From the NCBI GenBank assembly GCA_903845045.1, contig CAIMWA010000277.1:1-57936 (forward strand): a stretch of DNA of 57,936 bases, in the 5' to 3' direction. Below the pieces are notes generated by a model. The model was not told where the DNA came from. It saw nothing but the letters and a program-made list of their open reading frames with translations, and did no database searches. The stretch is from an uncultured delta proteobacterium. Lineage in GTDB: Bacteria; Myxococcota_A; Polyangia; Polyangiales; Ga0077539. This document shows, in pieces, positions 8,229-15,966 of the stretch (position 1 is its first letter; every line of letters starts with the position of its first letter). A program made the position numbers and the translations under genes.

Positions 8229-10361
8229 ATGGCCGTGTTGAGAGCCCACTTGGATTTCGAGACGGCCAGTCCCCAGCCGCTGGGCGCCCAGGCGAGCGTC
8301 GGGGTGTATCGGTACGCCGAAGACCCTGACACTCGCATCTGGGGCTTCTGCTGGCGCCTGGGCAGCGGGGGAGTATTTCCCTGGTATCCAGGCGACCCGG
8401 CGCCCCGCCCGCTGCTCGACCACATTGACATGGGCCGCACGATCGTCGCCCACAACGCGCCGTTCGAGTTCAACATCTGGAACACTGTCCTCCCTCGGAT
8501 CGAGCCGACATGGCCGCGCCTGTTGCTCGGCCAGATGAACTGCACGATGGCTCGGGCGATGGCTCTCGGACTGCCCGCCGACCTTGACAGGCTCGGGAAA
8601 GTGCTCGGGACAGCGAACACGAAAGACGACTACGGCCATAGCCTTATGCTGAAAATGGCGAAGCCGCGCGGGAACGACATTGAGGGGGGCTACCTGTGGC
8701 ACGACGACTCCGTCGACATTAAGTATCTTATCGAAACGTATTGCGCCCGTGACGTTCTCACTGAGTGCGACATCGACGCTAAGTTACCAGATTTGTCGCC
8801 GAGTGAACGCGATCTTTGGGATATCGACCAAAAGATAAATATGCGCGGCGTTGGGATAGACGTGGTGTTTGCCCGCCGCGCCGTCGCGCTGGGCGATATA
8901 TCCGTAAAGTTCGCTGACCAAGAAATGCGGCGGTTGACAAACAACCAAGTCAGTCGCTGCACAGAGGTCGCAAAGATCGTCGCGTGGATCCAGAGTCGCG
9001 GCCTACCGGCTACGACGCTACAGAAGCACGAAATCGACGAGTATATCGCTCTCGCTGAGTTCACCGAAGACGACGCCGTGAGGCAAGTCGTACAGTTGCG
9101 GCAAGCGGCGGCAAAAACTTCGACGGCAAAGTACGCGAAGATGATGGCGTGCGCCAACAGCGACGGTAGGGTGCGCGGGATGCTGCAATACCACGGCGCC
9201 CGGACGGGCCGGTGGTGCCTAACAGGCGATCACGAGGTGCTGACGAGGGAAGGCTGGTGCCGGCTTGATGAATATTGGGGCGGAGCGATAGCGTGTTGGA
9301 GCCCTGACGGCGCTATGGCCTTCCTCGACTCCGAGGCTAATGTTTTTGAGTTCTCCGGGGAACTCACCCGGCTGCACAACTTCCGGATAGACCAGACTTC
9401 TACTGACGACCATCGGATGCCGGTGTTTCCGCGCTCGGATCGAGGCGGTAATTTCACGGTACGTACGGCGGCGTCGGTGAAACAGTACGACCGTATCCCC
9501 GTCACAGGGATGATGGCCCGTCCTGCCGGCATTCCGGAAGTCATTCTGCGGATATTAGTGATGGTGCAGGCTGACGCGCACTACCACGCGGACGGAGTTC
9601 GTTTCTCCTTCAAGAAGCCGAGGAAAATATTCAGGTGCGAGCATTTGCTTCGCGCCGCCCGGATAGGCTATAAAAAGTACAGCAAGCACAGCGACGGGCG
9701 CACTTCCATAGAGATCGTCAGGAAGAACGTCCCACATTGGCTAGCCGTATTTAAGGACAAGAAATTCAGATGGGACTGGTTGGACTGCGACGCCGACGTG
9801 TTCTTCGAGGAGTTGGCGCTGTGGGACGGTTCGCAGTGCGGCCCGAAAAGCGTTCAGTACGGCACTAAGGTCAGGAGTAACGCAGACTTCGTGCAGGCGT
9901 TGGCTCACACTTCGGGGCGCGCTGTGCGCATGAGCGTAAGGACTAGCGCGGAGCGAGGCAAATCCCACTGGTCAGACATGTACGTTGCCAGCGTCTGGGA
10001 CAACCCGGGGCCTGCGGAATTGCGGTTTGCCGGAAAGAGCGCGGCGACTTCGACGAAGGTTCCGTACACCGGCCTAGTGTACTGCCCGACTACGCCGACA
10101 GGGTTTTTCTTAGTGCGTCGCGGCGAGACTGCGTGGGTGACGGGAAATTCAGGGAGGGGTCCGCAGCCACAGAATTACCCTCGTTTTGACCACGAGAACG
10201 CCGACGACGTTGCACAAGTCGAAGCGCTGCGCCTCGCGTTGCTGTCAGCGAAGCCTGTTGCCGTCGTTCACGAAGAGTTACGCGCGGCTTACGGGCCAGT
10301 CCTTCCGCTTTTAGCGAAGGCGCTGCGCAGCACATTTGTCACGCAATCCGGGGGGATGTGA
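8229..10361 (+). CDS. DNA polymerase family A, N-terminal fragment (exonuclease domain), intein-containing
   Basis: A 710-aa ORF that encodes the first part of a PolA-type phage DNA polymerase. The 3'-5' exonuclease motifs are visible: LDFETAS near residue 8 (Exo I), AHNAPFEFNIW near 75 (Exo II) and YCARDVLTE near 172 (Exo III). Residues 330-640 are an intein inserted in the conserved site between GARTGRW and SGRGPQPQNYPR. After it the host protein resumes and ends at QSGGM, exactly before motif A. Motifs A, B and C are in the next ORF, whose ATG overlaps this stop (TGATG). The fragment alone cannot polymerise. Start ATG 8229 follows AGGGGAGAG. Confidence 0.88.
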   Translation: MAVLRAHLDFETASPQPLGAQASVGVYRYAEDPDTRIWGFCWRLGSGGVFPWYPGDPAPRPLLDHIDMGRTIVAHNAPFEFNIWNTVLPRIEPTWPRLLLGQMNCTMARAMALGLPADLDRLGKVLGTANTKDDYGHSLMLKMAKPRGNDIEGGYLWHDDSVDIKYLIETYCARDVLTECDIDAKLPDLSPSERDLWDIDQKINMRGVGIDVVFARRAVALGDISVKFADQEMRRLTNNQVSRCTEVAKIVAWIQSRGLPATTLQKHEIDEYIALAEFTEDDAVRQVVQLRQAAAKTSTAKYAKMMACANSDGRVRGMLQYHGARTGRWCLTGDHEVLTREGWCRLDEYWGGAIACWSPDGAMAFLDSEANVFEFSGELTRLHNFRIDQTSTDDHRMPVFPRSDRGGNFTVRTAASVKQYDRIPVTGMMARPAGIPEVILRILVMVQADAHYHADGVRFSFKKPRKIFRCEHLLRAARIGYKKYSKHSDGRTSIEIVRKNVPHWLAVFKDKKFRWDWLDCDADVFFEELALWDGSQCGPKSVQYGTKVRSNADFVQALAHTSGRAVRMSVRTSAERGKSHWSDMYVASVWDNPGPAELRFAGKSAATSTKVPYTGLVYCPTTPTGFFLVRRGETAWVTGNSGRGPQPQNYPRFDHENADDVAQVEALRLALLSAKPVAVVHEELRAAYGPVLPLLAKALRSTFVTQSGGM
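9216..10148 (+). mobile_element. intein 1 with DOD (LAGLIDADG-type) homing endonuclease
   Basis: A 311-aa in-frame intein. It begins at Cys330 (block A, CLTGDHEVLTREGW), has a block B-like TSTDDHRMPVF, and ends with VYCPTTPTGFFLVRRGE...VTGN followed by Ser as the first residue of the C-extein. The penultimate residue is Gly, not the usual His, which occurs in some active inteins. Between the splicing blocks lie two LAGLIDADG-like helices, ILRILVMVQADAH near ORF residue 439 and FFEELALWDGSQ near residue 524. Removal would restore GRW-SGRGPQPQN, a highly conserved polymerase motif. Confidence 0.85.
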
Positions 10362-12265
10362 TGTTTGTCGGCGGGGACTTTTCAAACATCGAAGGCCGCG
10401 TCAACGTGTGGCTGGCTGGCGACACTTGGAAACTCGATGCTTTCCGGGCTTACGACGCTGGGCTTGGCCCTGACCTTTACCGAGTGGCGTACGCGAAAGC
10501 GTTTAACGCCTTGGTCGAAAGCGTCACCAAGCCGCAGCGCCAGATCGGGAAGGTCATGGAACTGGCCTGTTTTTCACGAGGCGAACTCGTCCTTACCGAC
10601 CAAGGGCTAGTCCCCATAGAGCACGTTACCCTAGAGCAACGTGTCTGGGACGGGGTTGATTTTGTTAGTCATGATGGGGTAGTGTCGAAGGGTATCAAGG
10701 AGGTCATTCGGTATGACGGGCTCACGGCCACCCCAGATCACCTCGTTTGGACGGAAGGACAGGCCAGTCCGGTTCCCCTTGGCCTCGCCGCCGCCCGCCG
10801 TCTCCACCTCCTTAAATCCGGAGCAGGTGGGAACCCGGTACGGGTGGGTGGAGATTACGGCTCCCGAGCGCAGATACACGAGGTCGAAGTGGAGGGATGC
10901 CTACGTCGCAGTCCGTTGCGCGGGGTGCGGCCGAGAGGGATGGATGCTCTTAGGGAACTTGACGAGCGGCAAAAGCAAAGGATGCCAAGCGTGCTCTCAG
11001 GCGAGAAAAGCGCCTCTGTGGCTGGACCGGCGCGTGACCTCGATGCGCCAGCGTTGTACGAACCCGAAAGACTCGGGGTGGGAGAACTACGGGGGGCGCG
11101 GGATCGAGTTCAAGTTTGCCTCGGTGACCGAGGGCGCTTTGTGGGTGATGCACAATCTCGGTCTGCACCGGGACAAAGACCTGGACCGGGTGGACAACAA
11201 CGGCCATTACGAGGCGGGGAACCTTCGGTACGCCACGAGGTCGCAAAACATGTACAACTGCCGCCTTACGAAGTTGACGGAAGAGGACTTCGAGTGGGCG
11301 CAAACTGTGAGCCCGCTGGGGGTGTCGAAGACTCGGCAATACATGGCTCGGGGTTACACGAGGGATTGCATTCTTGGCGTGGCCGCGATGGCGGTGATCG
11401 AGAAGCGGAAGAACTGGAAAAATATCAAGGCGCGATTGGAAAAGTTGCTGCCTACGACATCCTGAACGCCGGCCCGCGCAACCGCTTCACCGTCTCCGAC
11501 GTGCTCGTCCATAACTGCGGCTACCAGGGCGGCATCGGCGCCTTCATGAAAATGGCCGCCGACTACGGCGTGACGCCCTCGATGCTTGGAAAAGCCGTGT
11601 ACGAGGCGGCTGACAGCGCGACCTGGGACGCTACTGAAGCGCTGTACGAACACGCGCCCGACAAGTACGGCCTTGGGCCTAAAGAGTGGACGGCCATTAA
11701 GATCATTGTCAAAGGCTGGCGGGCCGCGCACCCGAAGACCGTGGCCTCCTGGTGGGCGTATCAGAATGCGGCGATTGAAGCGGTTGGGATGCCGGGCCAA
11801 GTCGTCGGAGTCGAAGATGTCGCCGTAAGCTACTACTCGACGGGCGAGTATCTGTTCTGTTTGCTGCCGAGCGGTCGCTGCATTTCGTACGCGCAACCGT
11901 ACATCAAAGTTGAAGAAGTGACGCGCGTCAACAAGGAGGGCGAAGAGTACACCCGCATGGAGTCGAGCGTGCGGTTCTGGGGTATCCACAGCGTTTCAAA
12001 GCAGTGGACGTGCCTCGGCCTGTACGGCGGCCTCCAGTGCGAGAACATCGTCCAAGCCGTGTCCCGCGACATCATGGTTGAGGCCATGAAGCGCGTCGAG
12101 CGCGCGGGATACCCTTTGATCCTGACCGTCCACGACGAGCTTCTCGCCGAGCATCCGAACCCTGACGTTGAAGAGTTTGAGCGGCTGATGTCTGTCGTCC
12201 CGTCCTGGTGCGCGGGGTTACCGCTGGCTGTGAAAGCGTGGACCGATACGAGGTACGTGAAATGA
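10361..12265 (+). CDS. DNA polymerase family A, C-terminal polymerase domain, intein-containing
   Basis: A 634-aa ORF that holds the palm and fingers of the split polymerase. Motif A is GGDFSNIEGR near residue 6, motif B is QRQIGKVMELA-CGYQGG (interrupted by an intein) and motif C is TVHDELL near the C-terminus. ATG 10361 overlaps the stop of the upstream ORF (TGATG); an in-frame GTG at 10358 is the alternative. A run of six G at 10350-10355 lies just before, so the split may be real (coupled reinitiation), a frameshift site, or a one-base sequence error: one more G there would fuse both ORFs. With the upstream fragment it forms a normal phage PolA of exonuclease plus polymerase. Confidence 0.87.
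   Translation: MFVGGDFSNIEGRVNVWLAGDTWKLDAFRAYDAGLGPDLYRVAYAKAFNALVESVTKPQRQIGKVMELACFSRGELVLTDQGLVPIEHVTLEQRVWDGVDFVSHDGVVSKGIKEVIRYDGLTATPDHLVWTEGQASPVPLGLAAARRLHLLKSGAGGNPVRVGGDYGSRAQIHEVEVEGCLRRSPLRGVRPRGMDALRELDERQKQRMPSVLSGEKSASVAGPARDLDAPALYEPERLGVGELRGARDRVQVCLGDRGRFVGDAQSRSAPGQRPGPGGQQRPLRGGEPSVRHEVAKHVQLPPYEVDGRGLRVGANCEPAGGVEDSAIHGSGLHEGLHSWRGRDGGDREAEELEKYQGAIGKVAAYDILNAGPRNRFTVSDVLVHNCGYQGGIGAFMKMAADYGVTPSMLGKAVYEAADSATWDATEALYEHAPDKYGLGPKEWTAIKIIVKGWRAAHPKTVASWWAYQNAAIEAVGMPGQVVGVEDVAVSYYSTGEYLFCLLPSGRCISYAQPYIKVEEVTRVNKEGEEYTRMESSVRFWGIHSVSKQWTCLGLYGGLQCENIVQAVSRDIMVEAMKRVERAGYPLILTVHDELLAEHPNPDVEEFERLMSVVPSWCAGLPLAVKAWTDTRYVK
10568..11515 (+). mobile_element. intein 2 (polymerase motif B) hosting an out-of-frame HNH gene
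   Basis: An intein of 316 codons in the polymerase frame, inserted in motif B between GKVMELA and CGYQGG. Block A is CFSRGELVLTDQGLVPIEHV, block B is GLTATPDHLVWTEG and blocks F/G are YDILNAGPRNRFTV...LVHN followed by Cys. About 210 codons between these blocks have no protein character in this frame (Arg/Gly/Pro-rich) but stay free of stops. The same DNA encodes an HNH endonuclease in another frame (10713-11465). Splicing would join the two halves of motif B. Most intein endonucleases are fused in frame, so this layout is unusual. Confidence 0.85.
10713..11465 (+). CDS. HNH homing endonuclease encoded out of frame inside intein 2
   Basis: A 250-aa protein in a different frame from the polymerase/intein. 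ATG 10713 follows a full AAGGAGG at 10697-10703 with nine bases between, so independent translation is likely. The recognisable part starts near residue 36 (NPEQVGTRYGWVEI), has a zinc-knuckle-like CAGC...CQAC and an HNH/AP2-type core with NPKDSGWENYGGRGIEF and DRVDNNGHYEAGNLRYAT, the classic pattern of phage mobile HNH endonucleases. Residues 1-35 overlap splicing block B and may be under constraint from the other frame. The stop at 11463-11465 lies inside the codons for block F. It probably promotes homing of the intein. Confidence 0.85.
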   Translation: MTGSRPPQITSFGRKDRPVRFPLASPPPAVSTSLNPEQVGTRYGWVEITAPERRYTRSKWRDAYVAVRCAGCGREGWMLLGNLTSGKSKGCQACSQARKAPLWLDRRVTSMRQRCTNPKDSGWENYGGRGIEFKFASVTEGALWVMHNLGLHRDKDLDRVDNNGHYEAGNLRYATRSQNMYNCRLTKLTEEDFEWAQTVSPLGVSKTRQYMARGYTRDCILGVAAMAVIEKRKNWKNIKARLEKLLPTTS

Positions 12266-12579
12266 CCGAAGACCAGAAAACCCTGGTTCGGACTCTGCGC
12301 AGGGCCGGGGTTAACCCGCTATCCATCGCGTTCGACAACAACCTCCCCTACGCGGAAGTGTATTGCTTGGCGGAAGACGACGATAAGCGCAGGAAAGAAC
12401 GAGTCAAAACGGAGCGTGCGGCACACGACGCAGCCAAATCGGCGGCTAAGGCCGCAGAGGCTTCCGCCGATGTCGCAGCCTTAGCCTCCGTGAAAGCCAA
12501 CGAGAAAGCGGAGTACGAGCGCCTGCGAGGACTCGGATCGTCAAGTCTTGACGAAGCAGCCACGTGGCGGTGCAGGTGA
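12262..12579 (+). CDS. hypothetical helical protein
   Basis: A 105-aa protein that starts in an ATGA overlap with the polymerase stop. The first 50 residues (TEDQKTLVRTLRRAGVNPLS) could form a helix-turn-helix-like fold. Residues 55-95 are a charged Ala/Lys/Glu helix likely to form a coiled coil. No family is recognised. It overlaps the methyltransferase start by 16 bases. Confidence 0.55.
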   Translation: MTEDQKTLVRTLRRAGVNPLSIAFDNNLPYAEVYCLAEDDDKRRKERVKTERAAHDAAKSAAKAAEASADVAALASVKANEKAEYERLRGLGSSSLDEAATWRCR

Positions 12580-13466
12580 CGGCGTACTACAACGAGATTG
12601 ATCCGTTCGCCGCCGATTGGTTGCGCAACCTGATCATGGGCGGTCTGCTGCCCGAAGGCGATGTCGACGAGCGCGACATTTGGGACGTTTGCCCGGAGGA
12701 TTTACGTGGATACACTCAGTGCCATTTCTTCGCCGGCATCGGCGGCTGGCCCCTCGCCCTTAGCCTCGCCGACTGGCCCGTCGACCGCCCCGTGTGGACC
12801 GGCTCATGCCCTTGCCAACCTTTCTCCCAGGCAGGCGCGAGGCGCGGGTTCGCTGACGAGCGGCACCACTGGCCCGCTCTCTATCATCTTGCCCGGGAGT
12901 GCCGTCCTCCAGTCTGCTTTGGCGAGCAAGTTGCGAGCCCAGACGGACTTGAATGGCTCGATCTTGTACAAGCTGACTTGGAAATTGCGGGTTACGCCTT
13001 CGCAGCGGTCGATATGGGCGCTGCGGGCGTCAGCGCGCCGCACATTAGACAACGACTGTGGTGGGTGGCCGACGCCAACGACGAAGTTAAAGGCGGGAGG
13101 CGAGTACAAAGACTCGGAGAAAGCGATAGCGCGAGCACTTGGCCCTCACGCCAACGACCTCCGGGATTTCGCCCACTTGGCAGGTTGGCCGACCGCGACC
13201 ACTCGGGATTGGAAGGACGGGGGTTCGGTTGGGACGGTTCCGGACGCTGGATTGCTCGGCCGGGTGTGCTGGCGGGCGCCTGGGACGACGCTGAGTGGAT
13301 CGCCTGCTCAGACGGAAAGTCCAGGCCAGTTGGCGCCGGAGTTCGTGTGTTGGCTCATGGGATACCCGGCCGTGTGGGACGCCTTCGCGGCTACGGTAAC
13401 GCCATTGTGCCGCAAGTCGGCGCGAAATTCATAAAAGCCTTTTTAGACACGGAAACCCGGCGATGA
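12564..13466 (+). CDS. DNA cytosine-C5 methyltransferase
   Basis: A 300-aa Dcm-type enzyme that would methylate C5 of cytosine in a specific DNA site, probably protecting phage DNA from host restriction. Motif I is CHFFAGIGGW (residues 53-62), motif IV is GSCPCQPFSQAG with catalytic Cys84, motif VI-like is CFGEQV, motif VIII-like is HIRQRLWW, and motif X-like GYGNAIVPQVGAKF lies at the C-terminus. The target-recognition segment is short. The start GTG 12564 overlaps the previous gene and has only a weak ribosome-binding site. A second long frame (12661-13434) covers most of the gene. No restriction enzyme is adjacent, so it is an orphan methyltransferase. Confidence 0.88.
   Translation: MAVQVTAYYNEIDPFAADWLRNLIMGGLLPEGDVDERDIWDVCPEDLRGYTQCHFFAGIGGWPLALSLADWPVDRPVWTGSCPCQPFSQAGARRGFADERHHWPALYHLARECRPPVCFGEQVASPDGLEWLDLVQADLEIAGYAFAAVDMGAAGVSAPHIRQRLWWVADANDEVKGGRRVQRLGESDSASTWPSRQRPPGFRPLGRLADRDHSGLEGRGFGWDGSGRWIARPGVLAGAWDDAEWIACSDGKSRPVGAGVRVLAHGIPGRVGRLRGYGNAIVPQVGAKFIKAFLDTETRR
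12661..13434 (+). CDS. overlapping ORF inside the cytosine methyltransferase gene
   Basis: A 257-aa frame starting at ATG 12661, fully inside the methyltransferase gene. Its second half contains segments I recognise from proteins annotated in many phages at the same place: LYKLTWKLRV, ALRASARRT, two GWPTP/GWPTA repeats, TTRDWKDGGS and WLMGYPAVWDA. Recurrence beside the same methyltransferase may mean real dual coding, or only that a conserved protein imposes a conserved shadow. No ribosome-binding site is clear. I list it because the similarity is striking, but expression is unproven. Confidence 0.35.
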   Translation: MSTSATFGTFARRIYVDTLSAISSPASAAGPSPLASPTGPSTAPCGPAHALANLSPRQARGAGSLTSGTTGPLSIILPGSAVLQSALASKLRAQTDLNGSILYKLTWKLRVTPSQRSIWALRASARRTLDNDCGGWPTPTTKLKAGGEYKDSEKAIARALGPHANDLRDFAHLAGWPTATTRDWKDGGSVGTVPDAGLLGRVCWRAPGTTLSGSPAQTESPGQLAPEFVCWLMGYPAVWDAFAATVTPLCRKSARNS

Positions 13467-13717
13467 TTAAAGAGCGCGAGCAATTCAAATATCGCATCGC
13501 CCTCAAGACCCTTGAAAGCGCAGGTGTCGGCGTTGACGTGTACATTTCTGACATTTACCATCGCATGGTCGGCGCGCACAAGCGAACAACGCCAACACAA
13601 ATGCAGATGTATGTCGGGGCCGCGATTTCCTACGCGAACCGAAGGTTAGTCGATCATGTCATTGTGCCCGGAGAAAAGAAGCGCACCTACCGTATTGTGC
13701 TAAAGCCGATCGCCTAA
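13463..13717 (+). CDS. small hypothetical protein
   Basis: An 84-aa basic protein whose ATG overlaps the methyltransferase stop (ATGA). The order of predicted elements, with VYISDIYHRMVGAHKRTTPT and a C-terminal strand pair ending RTYRIVLKP, would suit a winged-helix fold, but no family is recognised. It lies 15 bases before the primase gene. Confidence 0.6.
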   Translation: MIKEREQFKYRIALKTLESAGVGVDVYISDIYHRMVGAHKRTTPTQMQMYVGAAISYANRRLVDHVIVPGEKKRTYRIVLKPIA

Positions 13718-13732
13718 CGCACGGGGTTTCCA

Positions 13733-15772
13733 ATGCCAAAAAGCATGTTGGAAGTCGCGCTCCGTTGGGCGCGTAAAGGCTTCAAGGTCTTCCCTCTCGT
13801 AGAAAATTCAAAACGACATCCGTTGATTACTGACCCGTACGGGCAGTCGACGACTGACGAGGCTGCGATCCGCGCATGGTGGACGTGCCCGGTGACAGGC
13901 GCGGAGCGCAGGCACAACGTCGCGATCGACGCAACAGGGCTGATCATCGCCGATGTTGACGTTGGCAGTGACCCGAACATCGGGAGCAACGAGTACTATA
14001 AGCTCGACGGTCACGACTGCACCCTTGTCGTCAGGACCAGGAGCGGCGGTCACCACTATTTTTTCAACGGCTACGACAGTCACTCGGCCACAAGGTTGCG
14101 CCCGAACTTTGACGTGAAGTCGCACAACGGCTTCGTAGTGGCCGCCGGGAGCGTGGTGGACGGCGTCGAGTATGTCGTCGAGGCCGGTGCCGACCTCGAC
14201 CGCGAGAGCCTGCCCTGGGTTCCCGCTGGGCTCGATGCCGCCACACAGATGTTCGACCCGAACCGGGCGTCGAGCGAAGCCGTGGAGTGGACGGAGGGCG
14301 TGGTCCCCGAGTTGGATCGGCCGAGCCACCTCAGGAGCGCCGTGGAGTGGCTCAAGAGCGCCCCTGGTGCGGTCGAGTTCCAGGGGGGCAACGCCCACAC
14401 CCTGAAGGTCGCGATGGCACTGGTGCGCGATTATGCGCTGTCTGAGGACGCCGCCCACCGGCTCATGCTTGAGGACTGGAACGCCAAGTGCTCGCCGCCG
14501 TGGAGCGCTGACGAACTGCGCGGACTGGTGACAAACGCCGGCAAGTACGCATCAGGCAAACTCGGGTCGGCGCTGCCCGAAGCGCTGTTCGCCGGGGTGG
14601 CGCCGATCGCAGCCGAGTACGAAGGGGGGCAGGCGCCTGCGGCCACTGTAGCGCCGCCGACGGTCATCAGCGCCACGCCGTTCGTCTGGCGCGATCCGGC
14701 CGCCATACCGCCCCGCGAATGGATTTACGGCCGTCACCTGAGCCGGCAGTTCACCTCGATGACCATCGCTCCGGGCGCGGCCGGAAAAAGCTCGCTGCTG
14801 GTGGCCGACGCCTTGGCGATGGCAACTGGCCGGGACTTGACCGGCGCCGCCGTTGTTGGCGGCCCGAAGCGTGTGTGGCTGTGGAACCTAGAAGACCCGC
14901 GGGACGAACTGGAGCGGCGCATCGCCGCCACCATGCTCCGTTACGGGATAACGGCGGCAGACATCGGGGACCGGCTGTTCCTGGACTCCGGGCGGCAGCA
15001 GGGCTTGTGCATCGCGACGCAGGACCGCAACGGTTTCACCATCCTAGAGCCCGTTGTCGACGCGCTCGTGGCCGCGCTGAAAGCGCGGCGGATCGACACG
15101 TTGGTCATTGACCCCTTTGTATCCAGTCACGGCGTCAACGAGAACGACAACAACGCTATTGACACCGTGGCTAAAACGTACGGGCGCGTCGCCGAACTAG
15201 CGAACTGCGCTATCGAATTAGTCCACCATTTGCGGAAGATCGGAGACAACGAGGCTACCGCAGAAAGTTCTCGGGGCGCGGGGGCGTTGGTCAACGCCGC
15301 CCGGTCATGCCGGGTGCTGAACCGGATGACAAAAGACGAAGCCGCAATGGCGGGCGTCGAAAACCACCGTAGCTATTTCCGCGTCGGCGACGATAAAAAC
15401 AATCTTGCCCCGCCGACAGCGGAGAGCGAATGGTTCCAGGTAGAGTCCGTTAACCTCCCGAACGGCGACAATGTCGGCGTCGTGGTCAGGTGGGATCGAG
15501 CCGTCAGCCAGGGCGCGCACTTGGCGAGCATGGCTATGATCCTCAAAGACGCCATGGTGGCCGAGGGGGCGGGCTCTTACAGCGTGTCGGCGGCTATCAC
15601 GCGCCTGCAACTGTCTGATCCGGTGTGGCGGGGTAGAACGACGGGAGTGGCGCGGGCTATGCTTGAGCGCGAGTTTACGCCGGGGGTCAAGGCCGGGAAC
15701 GACATGGTGACGTTCAGCCGGGACGGGAAGAGAGAGGTCGGCCTCCGCTTGGTGAGGGAGGGTGAAAGGTAG
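13733..15772 (+). CDS. bifunctional primase-polymerase / RepA-like AAA helicase
   Basis: A 679-aa replication protein. The N-terminal about 200 residues are a Prim-Pol domain: DVD at residues 74-76, RSGGHHYFF near 103-111 and HNGFVVAAGS near 131-140 are the typical catalytic and nucleotide-binding elements. The C-terminal half is a RecA/RepA-type ATPase: Walker A-like PGAAGKSS near residue 345, LWNLEDP, and Walker B TLVIDPF near 455 followed by HLRK. It probably primes and unwinds at the phage origin. ATG 13733 is preceded by CACGGGG. It is the last large gene of the replication operon. Confidence 0.88.
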   Translation: MPKSMLEVALRWARKGFKVFPLVENSKRHPLITDPYGQSTTDEAAIRAWWTCPVTGAERRHNVAIDATGLIIADVDVGSDPNIGSNEYYKLDGHDCTLVVRTRSGGHHYFFNGYDSHSATRLRPNFDVKSHNGFVVAAGSVVDGVEYVVEAGADLDRESLPWVPAGLDAATQMFDPNRASSEAVEWTEGVVPELDRPSHLRSAVEWLKSAPGAVEFQGGNAHTLKVAMALVRDYALSEDAAHRLMLEDWNAKCSPPWSADELRGLVTNAGKYASGKLGSALPEALFAGVAPIAAEYEGGQAPAATVAPPTVISATPFVWRDPAAIPPREWIYGRHLSRQFTSMTIAPGAAGKSSLLVADALAMATGRDLTGAAVVGGPKRVWLWNLEDPRDELERRIAATMLRYGITAADIGDRLFLDSGRQQGLCIATQDRNGFTILEPVVDALVAALKARRIDTLVIDPFVSSHGVNENDNNAIDTVAKTYGRVAELANCAIELVHHLRKIGDNEATAESSRGAGALVNAARSCRVLNRMTKDEAAMAGVENHRSYFRVGDDKNNLAPPTAESEWFQVESVNLPNGDNVGVVVRWDRAVSQGAHLASMAMILKDAMVAEGAGSYSVSAAITRLQLSDPVWRGRTTGVARAMLEREFTPGVKAGNDMVTFSRDGKREVGLRLVREGER

Positions 15773-15820
15773 GGGGAGTGTCGGGCGGTCCGTTCCTATA
15801 GTCAGCGTTCGACCCAGCGG

Positions 15821-15869
15821 CCTGCAATTTCGTTGACGGCCTGCAATTTCGTTGACGGCCTGCAATTTC
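15821..15869 (+). repeat. 19-bp tandem direct repeat, 2.6 copies
   Basis: The unit CCTGCAATTTCGTTGACGG occurs at 15821-15839 and 15840-15858, followed by its first 11 bases (CCTGCAATTTC) at 15859-15869. It lies in the 194-bp gap between the primase stop and the next gene. It may bind a regulator or the adjacent replication protein; no other role is visible. Each unit carries TTGAC, which may contribute a -35 element. Confidence 0.85.
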
Positions 15870-15966
15870 TGGCGCCACCGGGCACGTCCGCATCACCGAG
15901 ACTGGCGCGGCGGTTCTGCGCTACGCCTGAACGTCCACAATTCCCCGGCCCTTGGAGGGCCACAAA

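Noticed and set aside
6462..8702. Very long minus-strand open frame (746 codons) opposite the nuclease, SSB and polymerase genes
   Set aside because: It mirrors three well-supported plus-strand genes in GC-rich DNA, has low-complexity Arg/Pro/Ala-rich sequence and no family match.
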